The position numbers and the translations under genes are program-made. A DNA stretch of 64,000 nucleotides, from positions 1 through 64,000 of IMG/VR virus record IMGVR_UViG_3300031974_002457. One strand, given 5' to 3'. Within the stretch, counting starts at the first letter, position 1. Each line of letters opens with the position of its first letter. Source of the stretch: a virus. This document shows positions 1 through 8,273 of this stretch, piece after piece. The notes under the pieces were generated by a model that was not told the DNA's origin, searched no databases, and saw nothing but the letters and a program-made list of their open reading frames with translations.

Positions 1-617
1 TATACAATCACAAACTAAAACATGATTTCGAAAAAATTATATCATTAGTTCGTAAACAAAAACCTACCGACACTGATAGACTAGATGCTCAACATCTTGT
101 GCAGTTTCACGTATACGATTACTTTGATGGTGTCAAATATGACAGCTACAAAACTCGTATGCAACAACTTGTAACATCAGACATATATGATGCTCAAATC
201 AAGTATGTACCTGCAAAACTTGTTGACAGTTACAATTATGCTAGAGATATACACGCTGAGTTCCTTGATCAAGGTTATGAAGGCTCTATTATCAGGCTAG
301 ATGGTCTATACAAACACGGTAGGTCTTACGACTTAATGAAATTTAAAGACTTTAGTGATACCGAAGCTACAATTGTTGGCTATGAAATCGGTAAAGGTAA
401 ACGTTCAGGCACGCTAGGCAAGTTCCTAATGCTAGATGATGAAGGCGTCAGGTTTGGTTGTCCTCCCGGCAAAGGCTATACGTACAAAGATCTGGCAGAT
501 ATGCTAGCTAATATAGATTTTTATATTGGCAAGCGTGCGACGTTTACTTATTTTCAACGTACACAAGCAGGCTCATACAGACACCCGCTGTTTAAATGTT
601 TACGTAACTATGAATGA
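1..617 (+). CDS. ATP-dependent DNA ligase, C-terminal part (5' end outside window)
   Basis: The reading frame is open from base 3 to the stop at 615-617, so the gene begins before the window; the GTG at 99 is only an internal codon. Nucleotidyltransferase ligase motifs are visible: FHVYDYF (motif III-like), EGSIIR (motif IV) and LMKFK (motif V), followed by an OB-fold-like C-terminal part with GKFLMLDDEGVRFGC. The catalytic KxDG lysine would lie upstream and is not visible. It probably seals nicks in phage replication and repair in the cytoplasm. It heads the visible plus-strand block. The family call is strong; the full length is unknown. Confidence 0.88.
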   Translation, partial: YNHKLKHDFEKIISLVRKQKPTDTDRLDAQHLVQFHVYDYFDGVKYDSYKTRMQQLVTSDIYDAQIKYVPAKLVDSYNYARDIHAEFLDQGYEGSIIRLDGLYKHGRSYDLMKFKDFSDTEATIVGYEIGKGKRSGTLGKFLMLDDEGVRFGCPPGKGYTYKDLADMLANIDFYIGKRATFTYFQRTQAGSYRHPLFKCLRNYE

Positions 618-641
618 TAACGAACTAATAAGAGATACTTT

Positions 642-1196
642 ATGAATATATTTTACTTAGATAAATGTCCTGATAAAGCAGCTAGACTACAATATAATAA
701 ACACGTAGTCAAGATGATACTTGAATCAGCACAAATGCTTTGTACAGCTCATCATTGTTACGGTGATAAATGGCAGAAGGAAAATGTACCTTACAAACAA
801 GCTCATCTAAATCACCCATCAACTGTATGGGCTAGACAATCAAGATCTACTTACATGTGGTTATATAATCACATGATGTCTCTTGGTGATGAATATACAA
901 AGCGATATGGTAAAACACATTTAACAATAACTAAATGTAAAGATTTTTTGGCTGTGCCTCCGGCAAATATACAAGGTGACGAGTTCACACAACCGCCTCA
1001 AGCTATGCCAGATATATTCAAGCGTGATTGTGCTATACACGCGTACTGGCTATACTATGTATATGACAAGAAAAATATAGCGCATAACAAAGAATCAATT
1101 TATGATACTGAATACATTAAAAATACTTTTGGTTACAGCGACGATTTATCATGCTACGCCGGAGCAGACGGACAGTACTCCGCACATAACGGCTAG
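642..1196 (+). CDS. Conserved phage protein of unknown function
   Basis: A 184-residue protein beginning MNIFYLDKCPDKAA, with a KHVVKMILESAQ segment, NHPSTVWAR and many Tyr, Trp and His residues. I recognise this as a type of conserved hypothetical common in marine phages, but I know no established function. It starts 25 bases after the ligase stop without a Shine-Dalgarno sequence. The last 32 codons or so overlap the next gene in another frame; the compact conserved part appears to end near the YYVYDKK segment, so the C-terminal tail may be poorly constrained. Confidence 0.75.
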   Translation: MNIFYLDKCPDKAARLQYNKHVVKMILESAQMLCTAHHCYGDKWQKENVPYKQAHLNHPSTVWARQSRSTYMWLYNHMMSLGDEYTKRYGKTHLTITKCKDFLAVPPANIQGDEFTQPPQAMPDIFKRDCAIHAYWLYYVYDKKNIAHNKESIYDTEYIKNTFGYSDDLSCYAGADGQYSAHNG

Positions 1197-1455
1197 TAAT
1201 AAAATAATAGATCTTGGTAATCCATTAAAACATAGGTGGATAGCTGTATCAAGAGATTTAGAAGCAAAAGGTTTAACGTTTGGCGTAAGAGTCTGCGTTA
1301 CAGGTGCTGGTAATCTTGATGGTATATGGACTGTACAAGATAGGATGCATCACAGATGGACAAATCGTATTGACTTTTTAGTCAATGAGGATTTAAAAGG
1401 AGGAAAATGGGAAAATGTCAGAGTTGAAATAATCAACGATGACAATAGGCTATAA
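1102..1455 (+). CDS. 3D-domain (double-psi beta-barrel) protein
   Basis: A 117-residue protein. After a hydrophobic start it shows ATIYHATPEQTDSTPHITAS, then HRWIAVSRDL, GVRVCVTGAG, DGIWTVQDRMHHR and TNRIDFLV. This pattern fits the 3D domain (named for conserved Asp residues) found in MltA-type lytic transglycosylases and small secreted proteins. The likely target is peptidoglycan, but catalytic activity cannot be assumed. The start at 1102 lies inside the previous gene, a 95-base overlap; the in-frame residues MILNTLKILLVTA give a short hydrophobic leader that could act as a weak export signal. The start is less certain than the domain. Confidence 0.72.
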   Translation: MILNTLKILLVTATIYHATPEQTDSTPHITASNKIIDLGNPLKHRWIAVSRDLEAKGLTFGVRVCVTGAGNLDGIWTVQDRMHHRWTNRIDFLVNEDLKGGKWENVRVEIINDDNRL

Positions 1456-1477
1456 ATAATTAAATAGTAATAGGCAA

Positions 1478-2077
1478 ATGTCACGTAATTTAAAATGGTT
1501 AAATGATAGATACATCGTATATAGAAGAGATCCTATAAATGATATACCTACCATTGAAACTAAACAATATAAATACTATGAAAATGGTACGTATGAGTGT
1601 TATCACTTGTTTAATAGCAAGGCTAAGATAACTACATACAAATCATTGAAGTGGCACATGCTTGTATTATATTATCTTAATGAAGACATAGAACTAGAAC
1701 ATGTCTTTAGATTTATAGCTAATAAAGATAATGGCTTTGTAACCTTTTTCATTAAACAGCGTATACTAGATGAAATGATAAAAGATGTTAAAGCTCAAGG
1801 TGGTGATCCACCTGCAAACAAGCTACGTAAAGTAGTATTTAAACCGTACTCTGGGTTAGACTTGAGTGGTAAATTAAAAATTGTAGGTCAACTGATAGGT
1901 AGATCAAGCATAGATAAAGAGATGATATATCAAACTATGTTAGACATAAACGACTGGGGTAAGAAAATTACTATTAGTGGTATTGCTGGTTTACTCAATT
2001 GCTCTACAAGAACAATACATCGCCATATGTGTGATGATTTAAAACAAGAAAAACAAATATTAAATGAAGAGCTATAA
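1478..2077 (+). CDS. Putative DNA-binding protein with C-terminal helix-turn-helix
   Basis: A 199-residue protein, rich in Tyr and Lys at the N-terminus. The C-terminal 45 residues (ITISGIAGLLNCSTRTIHRHM) look like a helix-turn-helix in which a replicator-type or regulator domain chooses DNA. The stop overlaps the start of the sigma-like gene by 14 bases, suggesting a regulatory pair. It could be a transcription regulator or an origin-binding protein; I do not recognise the N-terminal part. Confidence 0.65.
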   Translation: MSRNLKWLNDRYIVYRRDPINDIPTIETKQYKYYENGTYECYHLFNSKAKITTYKSLKWHMLVLYYLNEDIELEHVFRFIANKDNGFVTFFIKQRILDEMIKDVKAQGGDPPANKLRKVVFKPYSGLDLSGKLKIVGQLIGRSSIDKEMIYQTMLDINDWGKKITISGIAGLLNCSTRTIHRHMCDDLKQEKQILNEEL

Positions 2078-2831
2078 TATAGATAATTATATTCGATGGA
2101 AAAAAGACATAGAGTATAAAATTAGCAAATTACCTGAAATAGTTAATGGTAATTATACTGTATATGATAGAGAGCAAATGATAACTTGTTTTACTCCTCT
2201 TGTAGAAAACTTAGCAAGAAAGTTCTCAACTAGTCAACAAGCTAGTGGTGTAATGGATATACTAGATTTAATACAAGATGGTAATGCAGGTTTAACTCAA
2301 GCTGTAGACAGATTAGATTACAAAACTCTTTCAGAGTCAGAGGATCAAGAAAAAACTCTTAAATCATTTTTATCTAAACGTATACGAGGTGCAATACGTA
2401 GAGCTATCGATATTAATCGTGGCGATATAAGAATACCTGAGCATAAGCTAAATGAGATACGTAAAAACTTTGGTAAAGATAAAAAGATGGTTGAAATGTT
2501 TTTTAATTCTATATTTTTAAGTATAGATGATAAACCAAATGATGATGAAAACATGGCTTATCAAATACCAGACAAGTCAGAACCTTATAATATGAATTTA
2601 CTAAATATATACTTAAAAGGTTTGATGAAAAAACATCTTGACGACAAAGAGTATGAAGTACTAAGAATGAGCTATGGTTTAGACTGCGACAAGCACGATG
2701 CTAAAACTATAGCTGCAAAATTAGGTATACAAGGTAGCAGTGCTTATGTGAGAGTATCACAGCTTAAAAAGCAAGCGGTACAAACACTGATCGATAAAGT
2801 AGATCACTCGCAAGTGCTTGATTATCTTTAA
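2064..2831 (+). CDS. Sigma-70 family RNA polymerase sigma factor
   Basis: A 255-residue protein. Residues about 45-110 resemble sigma region 2 (PLVENLARKFS, DILDLIQDGNAGLTQAVDRLD, FLSKRIRGAIRRAID), and residues about 195-245 resemble region 4 with the HTH AKTIAAKLGIQGSSAYVRVSQLKK. It probably redirects host RNA polymerase to phage promoters, perhaps for the late minus-strand block. It lacks an obvious region 1, like alternative sigma factors. A candidate promoter follows the gene at 2856-2884. Confidence 0.85.
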   Translation: MKSYNIDNYIRWKKDIEYKISKLPEIVNGNYTVYDREQMITCFTPLVENLARKFSTSQQASGVMDILDLIQDGNAGLTQAVDRLDYKTLSESEDQEKTLKSFLSKRIRGAIRRAIDINRGDIRIPEHKLNEIRKNFGKDKKMVEMFFNSIFLSIDDKPNDDENMAYQIPDKSEPYNMNLLNIYLKGLMKKHLDDKEYEVLRMSYGLDCDKHDAKTIAAKLGIQGSSAYVRVSQLKKQAVQTLIDKVDHSQVLDYL

Positions 2832-2855
2832 GTTATGGTGAATAATAAATTTAAA

Positions 2856-2884
2856 TTGTGTTCACTAATGTGTAATTATATATA
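2856..2884 (+). promoter_or_regulatory. Candidate sigma-70-like promoter before the recombination genes
   Basis: TTGTGT at 2856-2861, a 17-base spacer and TATATA at 2879-2884, 21 bases before the ERF gene start, in one of the few real gaps (74 bases) of the plus block. A similar arrangement occurs at 63856-63883, and both share a TCACTA...ATGT word in the spacer. Called by eye in AT-rich DNA, so weak. Confidence 0.35.
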
Positions 2885-2905
2885 TAACGACTTTAATTAA
2901 ATTAT

Positions 2906-3421
2906 ATGACTTTACAACAAAAGCTGGCTAAAATCCAGACTGAGTTTAAATCGAAGAAGAGTAGATTTAACTCCTTCGGCAAATACTATTTCCGATCAGC
3001 CGAAGACATCTTAGAAGCAATCAAACCATTTGAACTGAAATATGGTGTGACTGTTACTGTTAATGAAAAGTTATTAGTAGACGGTCCAGTTCCTATTATC
3101 AAGACAACAGCTACGATTCATGATGAGAAAGGTATGACATTATCTACCTCAGCTATAGTCGGAGTAGACTTAAATCAAAAAGGTATGCAAGTACCTCAGC
3201 AATTTGGGTCAGCATCTTCTTATGGTAAAAAATATGCTTTAGGAAATTTATTTTTAATTGATGATACTCAAGACAGTGATGCAACTAATACCCACGGTAA
3301 AGATAAACTTGCAGACTTAGATAAAGCTAAAAGCTATATACAGTCTGGTGGTAAGTTAGAAGCTATCAAAAACAAGTATCAACTAACTCCTCAACAAGAG
3401 AGAGAATTAACAACATTATAA
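2906..3421 (+). CDS. erf: ERF-family single-strand annealing protein
   Basis: A 171-residue protein with the ERF pattern: N-terminal FGKYYFRSAEDILEAIKP, and the signature FGSASSYGKKYALGNLFLI followed by DDTQDSDA. ERF proteins anneal complementary single strands during phage recombination and genome circularisation. It sits directly before an exonuclease-like gene, forming the usual annealase plus nuclease pair (compare lambda Bet and Exo). The next start follows the stop directly (TAAATG). Confidence 0.9.
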   Translation: MTLQQKLAKIQTEFKSKKSRFNSFGKYYFRSAEDILEAIKPFELKYGVTVTVNEKLLVDGPVPIIKTTATIHDEKGMTLSTSAIVGVDLNQKGMQVPQQFGSASSYGKKYALGNLFLIDDTQDSDATNTHGKDKLADLDKAKSYIQSGGKLEAIKNKYQLTPQQERELTTL

Positions 3422-4153
3422 ATGGACAAAAAGAATATCATTGCAAAGTTGAAAGATGATACCCATTACTATGGAGACTTTGGTAAGAAGTACTTGAGTA
3501 ATTCTGATATTAGTACGTTATTAACTAACCCTCTAGCATTAGGACAACCAAGTAAACCTTCATCAGCATTTTTAGTAGGTGGTTATTTCCATACAGCAAT
3601 ACTTGAGCCAGATAAACTCAAAAAGTATAAGGTTATACCGTCAACAACTAGAAATACAAAGATGTACAAAGAAATGTCGGGTGGTGAATTATGCTTGTTA
3701 CAACATGAAGTTGATCACATTGAACTGATGACTGAGAAAATGATGAACAACGATGTTTGTAGAAGTTTAATTCAAGCTGACAAGTGTGAATATGAATTAC
3801 CAGGTGTAGATAAGGTAGGTAAATATATGTGGAAAGGTAAGGCAGATATTGTAAATCACACAGATAAGTTAGTAGTAGATATTAAAACTACCGCGGACAT
3901 ACTAAAATTTAAAAACAGTGCTTATCGTTATAATTACGATTCACAAGCTTACATATACCAGACATTGTTTGGTTATGATATGGTGTTTATCGTAATAGAT
4001 AAAACAACACATCAACTCGGTGTGTTTGACTGTTCACCTGAGTTTATATCTTCAGGTAAAGACAAAGTTGATAGAGCAGAAGATGCTTATGAGCTGTTCT
4101 ATAAAACTAAGGATTTTAATCCAAAACAATATTTCATAAGCAAAACACTTTAA
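3422..4153 (+). CDS. PD-(D/E)XK exonuclease (phage recombination nuclease)
   Basis: A 243-residue protein. It begins with YLSNSDISTLLTNPLA, then a GGYFHTAILEP segment (the H may be a catalytic-core residue). The core is WKGKADIV followed by LVVDIKTTAD, the PD-(D/E)XK D...DxK pattern, and then a YDSQAYIYQTLFG helix typical of RecB or Cas4-like phage nucleases. It likely resects DNA ends for the annealing protein encoded just upstream. The domain call is firm; 5'-3' polarity is inferred. Confidence 0.87.
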   Translation: MDKKNIIAKLKDDTHYYGDFGKKYLSNSDISTLLTNPLALGQPSKPSSAFLVGGYFHTAILEPDKLKKYKVIPSTTRNTKMYKEMSGGELCLLQHEVDHIELMTEKMMNNDVCRSLIQADKCEYELPGVDKVGKYMWKGKADIVNHTDKLVVDIKTTADILKFKNSAYRYNYDSQAYIYQTLFGYDMVFIVIDKTTHQLGVFDCSPEFISSGKDKVDRAEDAYELFYKTKDFNPKQYFISKTL

Positions 4154-4162
4154 TTTAATAAT

Positions 4163-4330
4163 ATGGCAAGAACAAGAAAAAGAACGTGCACCGTATCAGG
4201 TGTTACAACAAGTACAAACAATTTTTACACAAATCAAAATCATGTAAAAGCTGTGGATAACTTAAGAAGAACGTCTGGTGCTACTAAAGCTCAGATGACT
4301 AGAATGTTTAACCAATTACAAACTTATTAA
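4163..4330 (+). CDS. Small basic protein, unknown
   Basis: A 55-residue ORF starting MARTRKRTCTVSG and ending MFNQLQTY, sitting exactly in the gap between the nuclease and the SSB-like gene, with 9 and 2 bases to its neighbours. The N-terminus is strongly basic with one Cys. It is preceded by AATTTAATAAT, the A/T-rich start context seen throughout. No function recognised; a DNA-binding role would be a guess from charge and position. Confidence 0.65.
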   Translation: MARTRKRTCTVSGVTTSTNNFYTNQNHVKAVDNLRRTSGATKAQMTRMFNQLQTY

Positions 4331-4332
4331 TT

Positions 4333-4650
4333 ATGGCGAGTATAATAGCTACAAGTATTAATCTTTCAGGAATACCCAAAGATAAAATTATCGAAGGTAA
4401 GAAAGGTAAATACTTACCTTTAACAATTACTATTAATGATGAGGTAGATCAGTTTGGTAATCAAGGTCCTGTAGTCGTTCAACAAACGAAAGAGGAAAGA
4501 GATGCTAAAGTTGAAAAGACTTATCTTGGTAATGTTAAAGTAGTATGGACTAACGGTGATAATGTAGCCGTTGCTCCAAGACAAGATCAGCCAGTTGCAC
4601 AAGCAGCACCAGCTGCGGCAGCTGCACCAGTAGATGATTTACCATTTTAA
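4333..4650 (+). CDS. Single-stranded DNA-binding-like protein with acidic tail
   Basis: A 105-residue protein. The N-terminal 75 residues are beta-rich (KYLPLTITINDEV, TYLGNVKVVWTNG), followed by an Ala/Pro/Gln linker and the tail VDDLPF. That tail matches the acidic C-terminal hook (DDxPF) by which bacterial SSB recruits partner proteins. Placement between recombination nuclease and primase-helicase supports a single-strand-binding role. The core is too short and divergent to name the fold with certainty. Confidence 0.68.
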   Translation: MASIIATSINLSGIPKDKIIEGKKGKYLPLTITINDEVDQFGNQGPVVVQQTKEERDAKVEKTYLGNVKVVWTNGDNVAVAPRQDQPVAQAAPAAAAAPVDDLPF

Positions 4651-4659
4651 ATATTATAG

Positions 4660-6387
4660 ATGCAAGTAGAAAATAAAGAGATCAATGGGTTTATGATTGA
4701 CGAGTTCAATCAATACGGTCTTGATGTGGGTAAGACACAGGGGATTTGTCCTCTGTGTTCTCACACCAGGAAGCCTGATAATAAGAAGAAAAAATGTGCT
4801 TCTTATGATTGGGAACGTGGTCTCGGTACTTGTCACAACTGTGATTCAACTTTTCAACTACATACTTACGAGCGTAAGGGTGCTAGCGATCGTGAATACG
4901 TTCGTCCGAGTTTCTCTACAAAAACTCACAAAGCACCGAGTAGTAAAGTTGTAGAATGGTTTAAGTCAAGAGGAATATCTCAGGGTACTTTAGAAGCGTT
5001 AAATGTTTCTGAAGGCCCTGAGTTTATGCCTCAGACTGGCAAAGAAGAGAACACGATTAAGTTTAATTACTTTATGGGTAATCAACTTATCAATATTAAA
5101 TATCGTGATGGTCGCAAGAATTTTAAATTATACAAAGGCGCTGAAAAAGTATTTTATAATATTAACAGTATAGTTAATAATGATACTTGCGTTATTGTAG
5201 AAGGAGAGATCGATGCATTATCATTACATGAGGCAGGTGTGCCTAACGTAGTCTCAGTGCCTAACGGCGCAACGTTAAATCACAACAACTTAGATTATCT
5301 TGATAATTGTATAGATTATTTTGAAGATAAAACTAAAATAATTCTAGCAGTAGATGCTGACGAACCTGGTACTATGTTAAAACAAGAGTTTATACGTAGG
5401 CTTGGTGCAGAGAACTGTTATATAGTAGACTTCTTAGATTGTAAAGATGCAAACGAGTTTTTAATTAAATACGGTGCAGACGATCTACGCAGTGCTATAC
5501 ACATGGCTCAGCAAGTACCACTAGAAAATGTAACAACTCTAAAAAATATAGAAGGTGAACTTAAGGACTTTGTTAAACACGGTTTTAAACCAGGCTTTCA
5601 AATTGGTTTACAAAACTTTGACGAAATATTCAGTACATACACTGGTCAGTTCATTACTGTTACTGGTATACCTAGTAGCGGTAAGTCTGATTTTGTTGAC
5701 CAAATGGTTGTAGGCTATAATAAGATGTATGGTTGGAAAACAGCCTTTGCATCGCCTGAAAATCAACCTATATATTTACATGCGCATAAGTTAATGCGTA
5801 AAACTTGGGGTGATATGCCATCGCCAGGTGATATTGGCGGTAGTAAATGGAAGGAAGTATCAGATCACGTTAATGACAACTATTACTTTATAGACATGGA
5901 TAAATATAGTTTAGAATCTGTGTTGCGTAAAGGCGCTGAGCTTGTTAAACGTAAAGGTATTAAATGCCTTGTGATAGATCCTTATAATAAGATCAGAGAT
6001 GTAAATGCAGTATCAGATGATGTTAATAGATATACTATGGATTATCTATCAAAGATAGAATCATTTTGTAAAAAGTATGACGTTTTAACGTTTATTGTAG
6101 CACATCCTACTAAAATGCAACGAGATCAAAACGGTAAGATACAAGAACCAACTATGTATAACATTAAAGGTGGTGGTGAATGGTACGATGCTAGTTATCA
6201 TGGCTTGTTAGTACATAGAGATTACGAAGCTAAAAATACTAAAGTTAAAGTATTAAAAGTTAAATTTCAAAACCTCGGTGAAAACGGTGCTGAATCGTTT
6301 TTTACTTGGGAACCTAAGTCAGGTTCTTTTATACCGCAGGTTAATGTATTAGACGAGAAGAAAGATGAGTCCTTACCGTGGGAATAA
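4660..6387 (+). CDS. Primase-helicase (T7 gp4 type)
   Basis: A 575-residue protein with three modules. A zinc-binding domain has C30-x2-C33 and C58-x2-C61. A Toprim primase core has EGEIDAL at 181-187 and VDADEPG at 231-237. A RecA/DnaB-type helicase has Walker A GIPSSGKS at 336-343, Walker B LVIDPYN at 437-443 and AHPTK at 481-485. It would prime lagging-strand synthesis and unwind DNA at the fork. The last bases overlap the next gene by 23 bases. No DNA polymerase is seen in the window. Confidence 0.92.
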   Translation: MQVENKEINGFMIDEFNQYGLDVGKTQGICPLCSHTRKPDNKKKKCASYDWERGLGTCHNCDSTFQLHTYERKGASDREYVRPSFSTKTHKAPSSKVVEWFKSRGISQGTLEALNVSEGPEFMPQTGKEENTIKFNYFMGNQLINIKYRDGRKNFKLYKGAEKVFYNINSIVNNDTCVIVEGEIDALSLHEAGVPNVVSVPNGATLNHNNLDYLDNCIDYFEDKTKIILAVDADEPGTMLKQEFIRRLGAENCYIVDFLDCKDANEFLIKYGADDLRSAIHMAQQVPLENVTTLKNIEGELKDFVKHGFKPGFQIGLQNFDEIFSTYTGQFITVTGIPSSGKSDFVDQMVVGYNKMYGWKTAFASPENQPIYLHAHKLMRKTWGDMPSPGDIGGSKWKEVSDHVNDNYYFIDMDKYSLESVLRKGAELVKRKGIKCLVIDPYNKIRDVNAVSDDVNRYTMDYLSKIESFCKKYDVLTFIVAHPTKMQRDQNGKIQEPTMYNIKGGGEWYDASYHGLLVHRDYEAKNTKVKVLKVKFQNLGENGAESFFTWEPKSGSFIPQVNVLDEKKDESLPWE

Positions 6388-6640
6388 AAAGCTTACAATG
6401 GGTGAATACACCCGAAATGATGAAGAAGAAGCAGCAAGATTATGGTGTTTTTACAACGATATAGTTATAACACCTCGTCAAGCTAAATGGGGCGAACCTA
6501 TTTGGTATATAGATATTGAGAAAGGTAAATATCCTAATCGTACAAAGTTAGGTACAGATCCTCATGTTTATGGACCAGGTAGAATATGGCAAAAAATAAG
6601 CGAGTATCAATTATATTATTATAAGAAATATGGAAAATAG
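6365..6640 (+). CDS. Conserved hypothetical protein
   Basis: A 91-residue protein rich in Trp and Tyr (WCFYNDIVITPRQAKWGEPIWYIDIEKG). It overlaps the primase-helicase end and the next gene start by 11 bases. An alternative start is the ATG at 6398 (MGEYTRND), which would remove the overlap; I cannot decide between them. No family recognised. Confidence 0.6.
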   Translation: MSPYRGNKKLTMGEYTRNDEEEAARLWCFYNDIVITPRQAKWGEPIWYIDIEKGKYPNRTKLGTDPHVYGPGRIWQKISEYQLYYYKKYGK

Positions 6641-7271
6641 ATTTTATAACGCTAATCATGCATACAATTACTTGTGGGATTATATAAGAAAAGAAGGTGT
6701 AGACTTTGATAATACAAAAGCTATATTCAACTGTGGTTTTTATATAAAGTTTCCATTAGAAAATTATATAACAAACGAGCATCGTAATTGGAAGCCTGAT
6801 TATGCTGAGGCTGAATGGCAATGGTATTTGTCTGGCGACAACAGTATCGCAAAGCTTGGTACTATATATGGCAAGATACCACCAATATGGGTACGAATGG
6901 CTAATAGACAGGGTTTAGTTAATAGTAATTATGGTTGGCAATGGCAACGTGAAAATCAATTAGAATACGTTATCAAAAAGCTAAAGAAAAATAAAGAAAC
7001 TAGACACGCTGCAATTAGTATATACGATTGTAAAGAGCATGACAATTACAAGAAAGATACCCCTTGTACGTATGCTGTTCAATTTACAATTATTAATGAC
7101 AAACTTAATATGTCTGTTTATATGCGATCTAATGATCTCTGGTACGGTTTCTGTAATGACCAATACTGTTTTAGTAAGTTACAGGAATTAGTTGCAGAGA
7201 GATTAAATATGGAGGTCGGATGGTATTATCATCATGCACATAACATGCATATTTATAATGACAAACTATGA
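6630..7271 (+). CDS. Thymidylate-synthase-family enzyme, possibly dCMP hydroxymethylase-like
   Basis: A 213-residue protein. It has YGWQWQ, the catalytic-Cys segment TPCTYAVQF (C146), the nucleotide-binding RSND at 166-169 and HNMHIYN near the end. In thymidylate synthases RSxDxFLGxPFN ends in the Asn that reads dUMP; here the aligned residue is Asp177 (RSNDLWYGFCND). In T4-type dCMP hydroxymethylases the same position is Asp and gives dCMP preference. The protein stops soon after HIY, so the usual C-terminal segment that closes the active site is missing. The product could therefore be hydroxymethyl- or methyl-dCMP rather than dTMP; this is inference. Confidence 0.8.
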   Translation: MENRFYNANHAYNYLWDYIRKEGVDFDNTKAIFNCGFYIKFPLENYITNEHRNWKPDYAEAEWQWYLSGDNSIAKLGTIYGKIPPIWVRMANRQGLVNSNYGWQWQRENQLEYVIKKLKKNKETRHAAISIYDCKEHDNYKKDTPCTYAVQFTIINDKLNMSVYMRSNDLWYGFCNDQYCFSKLQELVAERLNMEVGWYYHHAHNMHIYNDKL

Positions 7272-8059
7272 TGTATTATATTTATCATATTCCAGGTAAA
7301 AAAATAGGTGTTACCTGTGATCTTAATAACCGGGTCACAGTTCAACAAGGATACTCACCTGGAGAGTATGACATATTAGATAGCTCTGAAGATATAGATT
7401 ATATATCTAGTAAAGAGATAGAATTACAACGTGAATGGGGTTACCGAGTAGATATGGTACCTTATAGAAACTTAAATAAAAATAAGAATATGACTTTTAA
7501 TGTGACTGAACAAACTACAACTTTTCCTTGTCCAGTAGATAAACTTAAAGGCAGATTATTTGATATGATCGGCTATAAGTGGACAACGGATCACGGCGAT
7601 TTTGCAATTACTCCACGTACAATAGACTGGATAATGAAAAATGTAAAAACGTCTATGTTTAATAACGACAGATCTTATGTATATAATAAAGCCTTCTCTG
7701 TGTTTGTAGAGAATAATGATATTGTAGACATAACAAAACCTGTTAAATGCTCTAAGAAACCTTTAAAAATGTTTGAAAACATTAGACAATGGGCTAATGA
7801 TAGAGGCATATACGACAAAGGTGATACAAAAACACAATTAATCAAATTACAAGAGGAAATGGGTGAGCTAGCTAAAGCTACACTAGAAAAAGACCAAAAA
7901 GAAGTTATTGATGCTATTGGTGATATGGTGGTAGTACTAACTAACTTAGCACATTTAAACAACGTGAACATAGAAACGTGTATAGCAACAGCGTACAACG
8001 TAATATCAAAACGTACAGGTAAAATGGTTAACGGAACATTTGTTAAAGATGCAGATTAA
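7268..8059 (+). CDS. GIY-YIG-like domain fused to MazG nucleotide pyrophosphohydrolase
   Basis: A 263-residue protein. The N-terminal 65 residues (YYIYHIPGKKIGVTCDLNNRV ... ELQREWGYR) resemble the beta core of GIY-YIG nucleases. The C-terminal 80 residues are MazG-like: EEMGE at 196-200 (EExxE) and EVID at 212-215 (ExxD), the metal-binding pattern of all-alpha NTP pyrophosphatases. It may clean the nucleotide pool or lower (p)ppGpp, as proposed for phage MazG. It overlaps the previous gene by 4 bases (ATGA type). The MazG part is firm, the GIY-YIG part tentative. Confidence 0.75.
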   Translation: MMYYIYHIPGKKIGVTCDLNNRVTVQQGYSPGEYDILDSSEDIDYISSKEIELQREWGYRVDMVPYRNLNKNKNMTFNVTEQTTTFPCPVDKLKGRLFDMIGYKWTTDHGDFAITPRTIDWIMKNVKTSMFNNDRSYVYNKAFSVFVENNDIVDITKPVKCSKKPLKMFENIRQWANDRGIYDKGDTKTQLIKLQEEMGELAKATLEKDQKEVIDAIGDMVVVLTNLAHLNNVNIETCIATAYNVISKRTGKMVNGTFVKDAD

Positions 8060-8273
8060 AACAAAAGATAAGATAGTACAAGCAGTACTAAGGAAGATGG
8101 ACAATCGTAGTATTGTAGGCCAAAAGAAATATGGTCAAACAATGCAAGACGAAATAGAAACTGGCAAGAAAAATTTATACGACTTTTTAGTTGATGTGCA
8201 AGAAGAGATAATGGATGCGTTGTTGTATATTGAAGCAGCTAAAAAATGTATTGAAGATGAGAAGAAAGATTAG
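8040..8273 (+). CDS. Small MazG-like / conserved phage protein
   Basis: A 77-residue helical protein with GQKKYGQTM and the helix DVQEEIMDALLYIEAAKK. Acidic residues in an ExxD spacing (EEIMDA) resemble the short all-alpha NTP pyrophosphatase-like proteins common in phages, often near MazG. It overlaps the preceding MazG fusion by 20 bases and the following nuclease gene. Function is inferred only. Confidence 0.6.
   Translation: MLKMQIKTKDKIVQAVLRKMDNRSIVGQKKYGQTMQDEIETGKKNLYDFLVDVQEEIMDALLYIEAAKKCIEDEKKD

Noticed and set aside
642-1196. A DNA-repair (pyrimidine dimer glycosylase) call for the second gene
   Set aside because: I cannot point to catalytic residues or a clear motif; the association is only a vague memory, so it is left as unknown.
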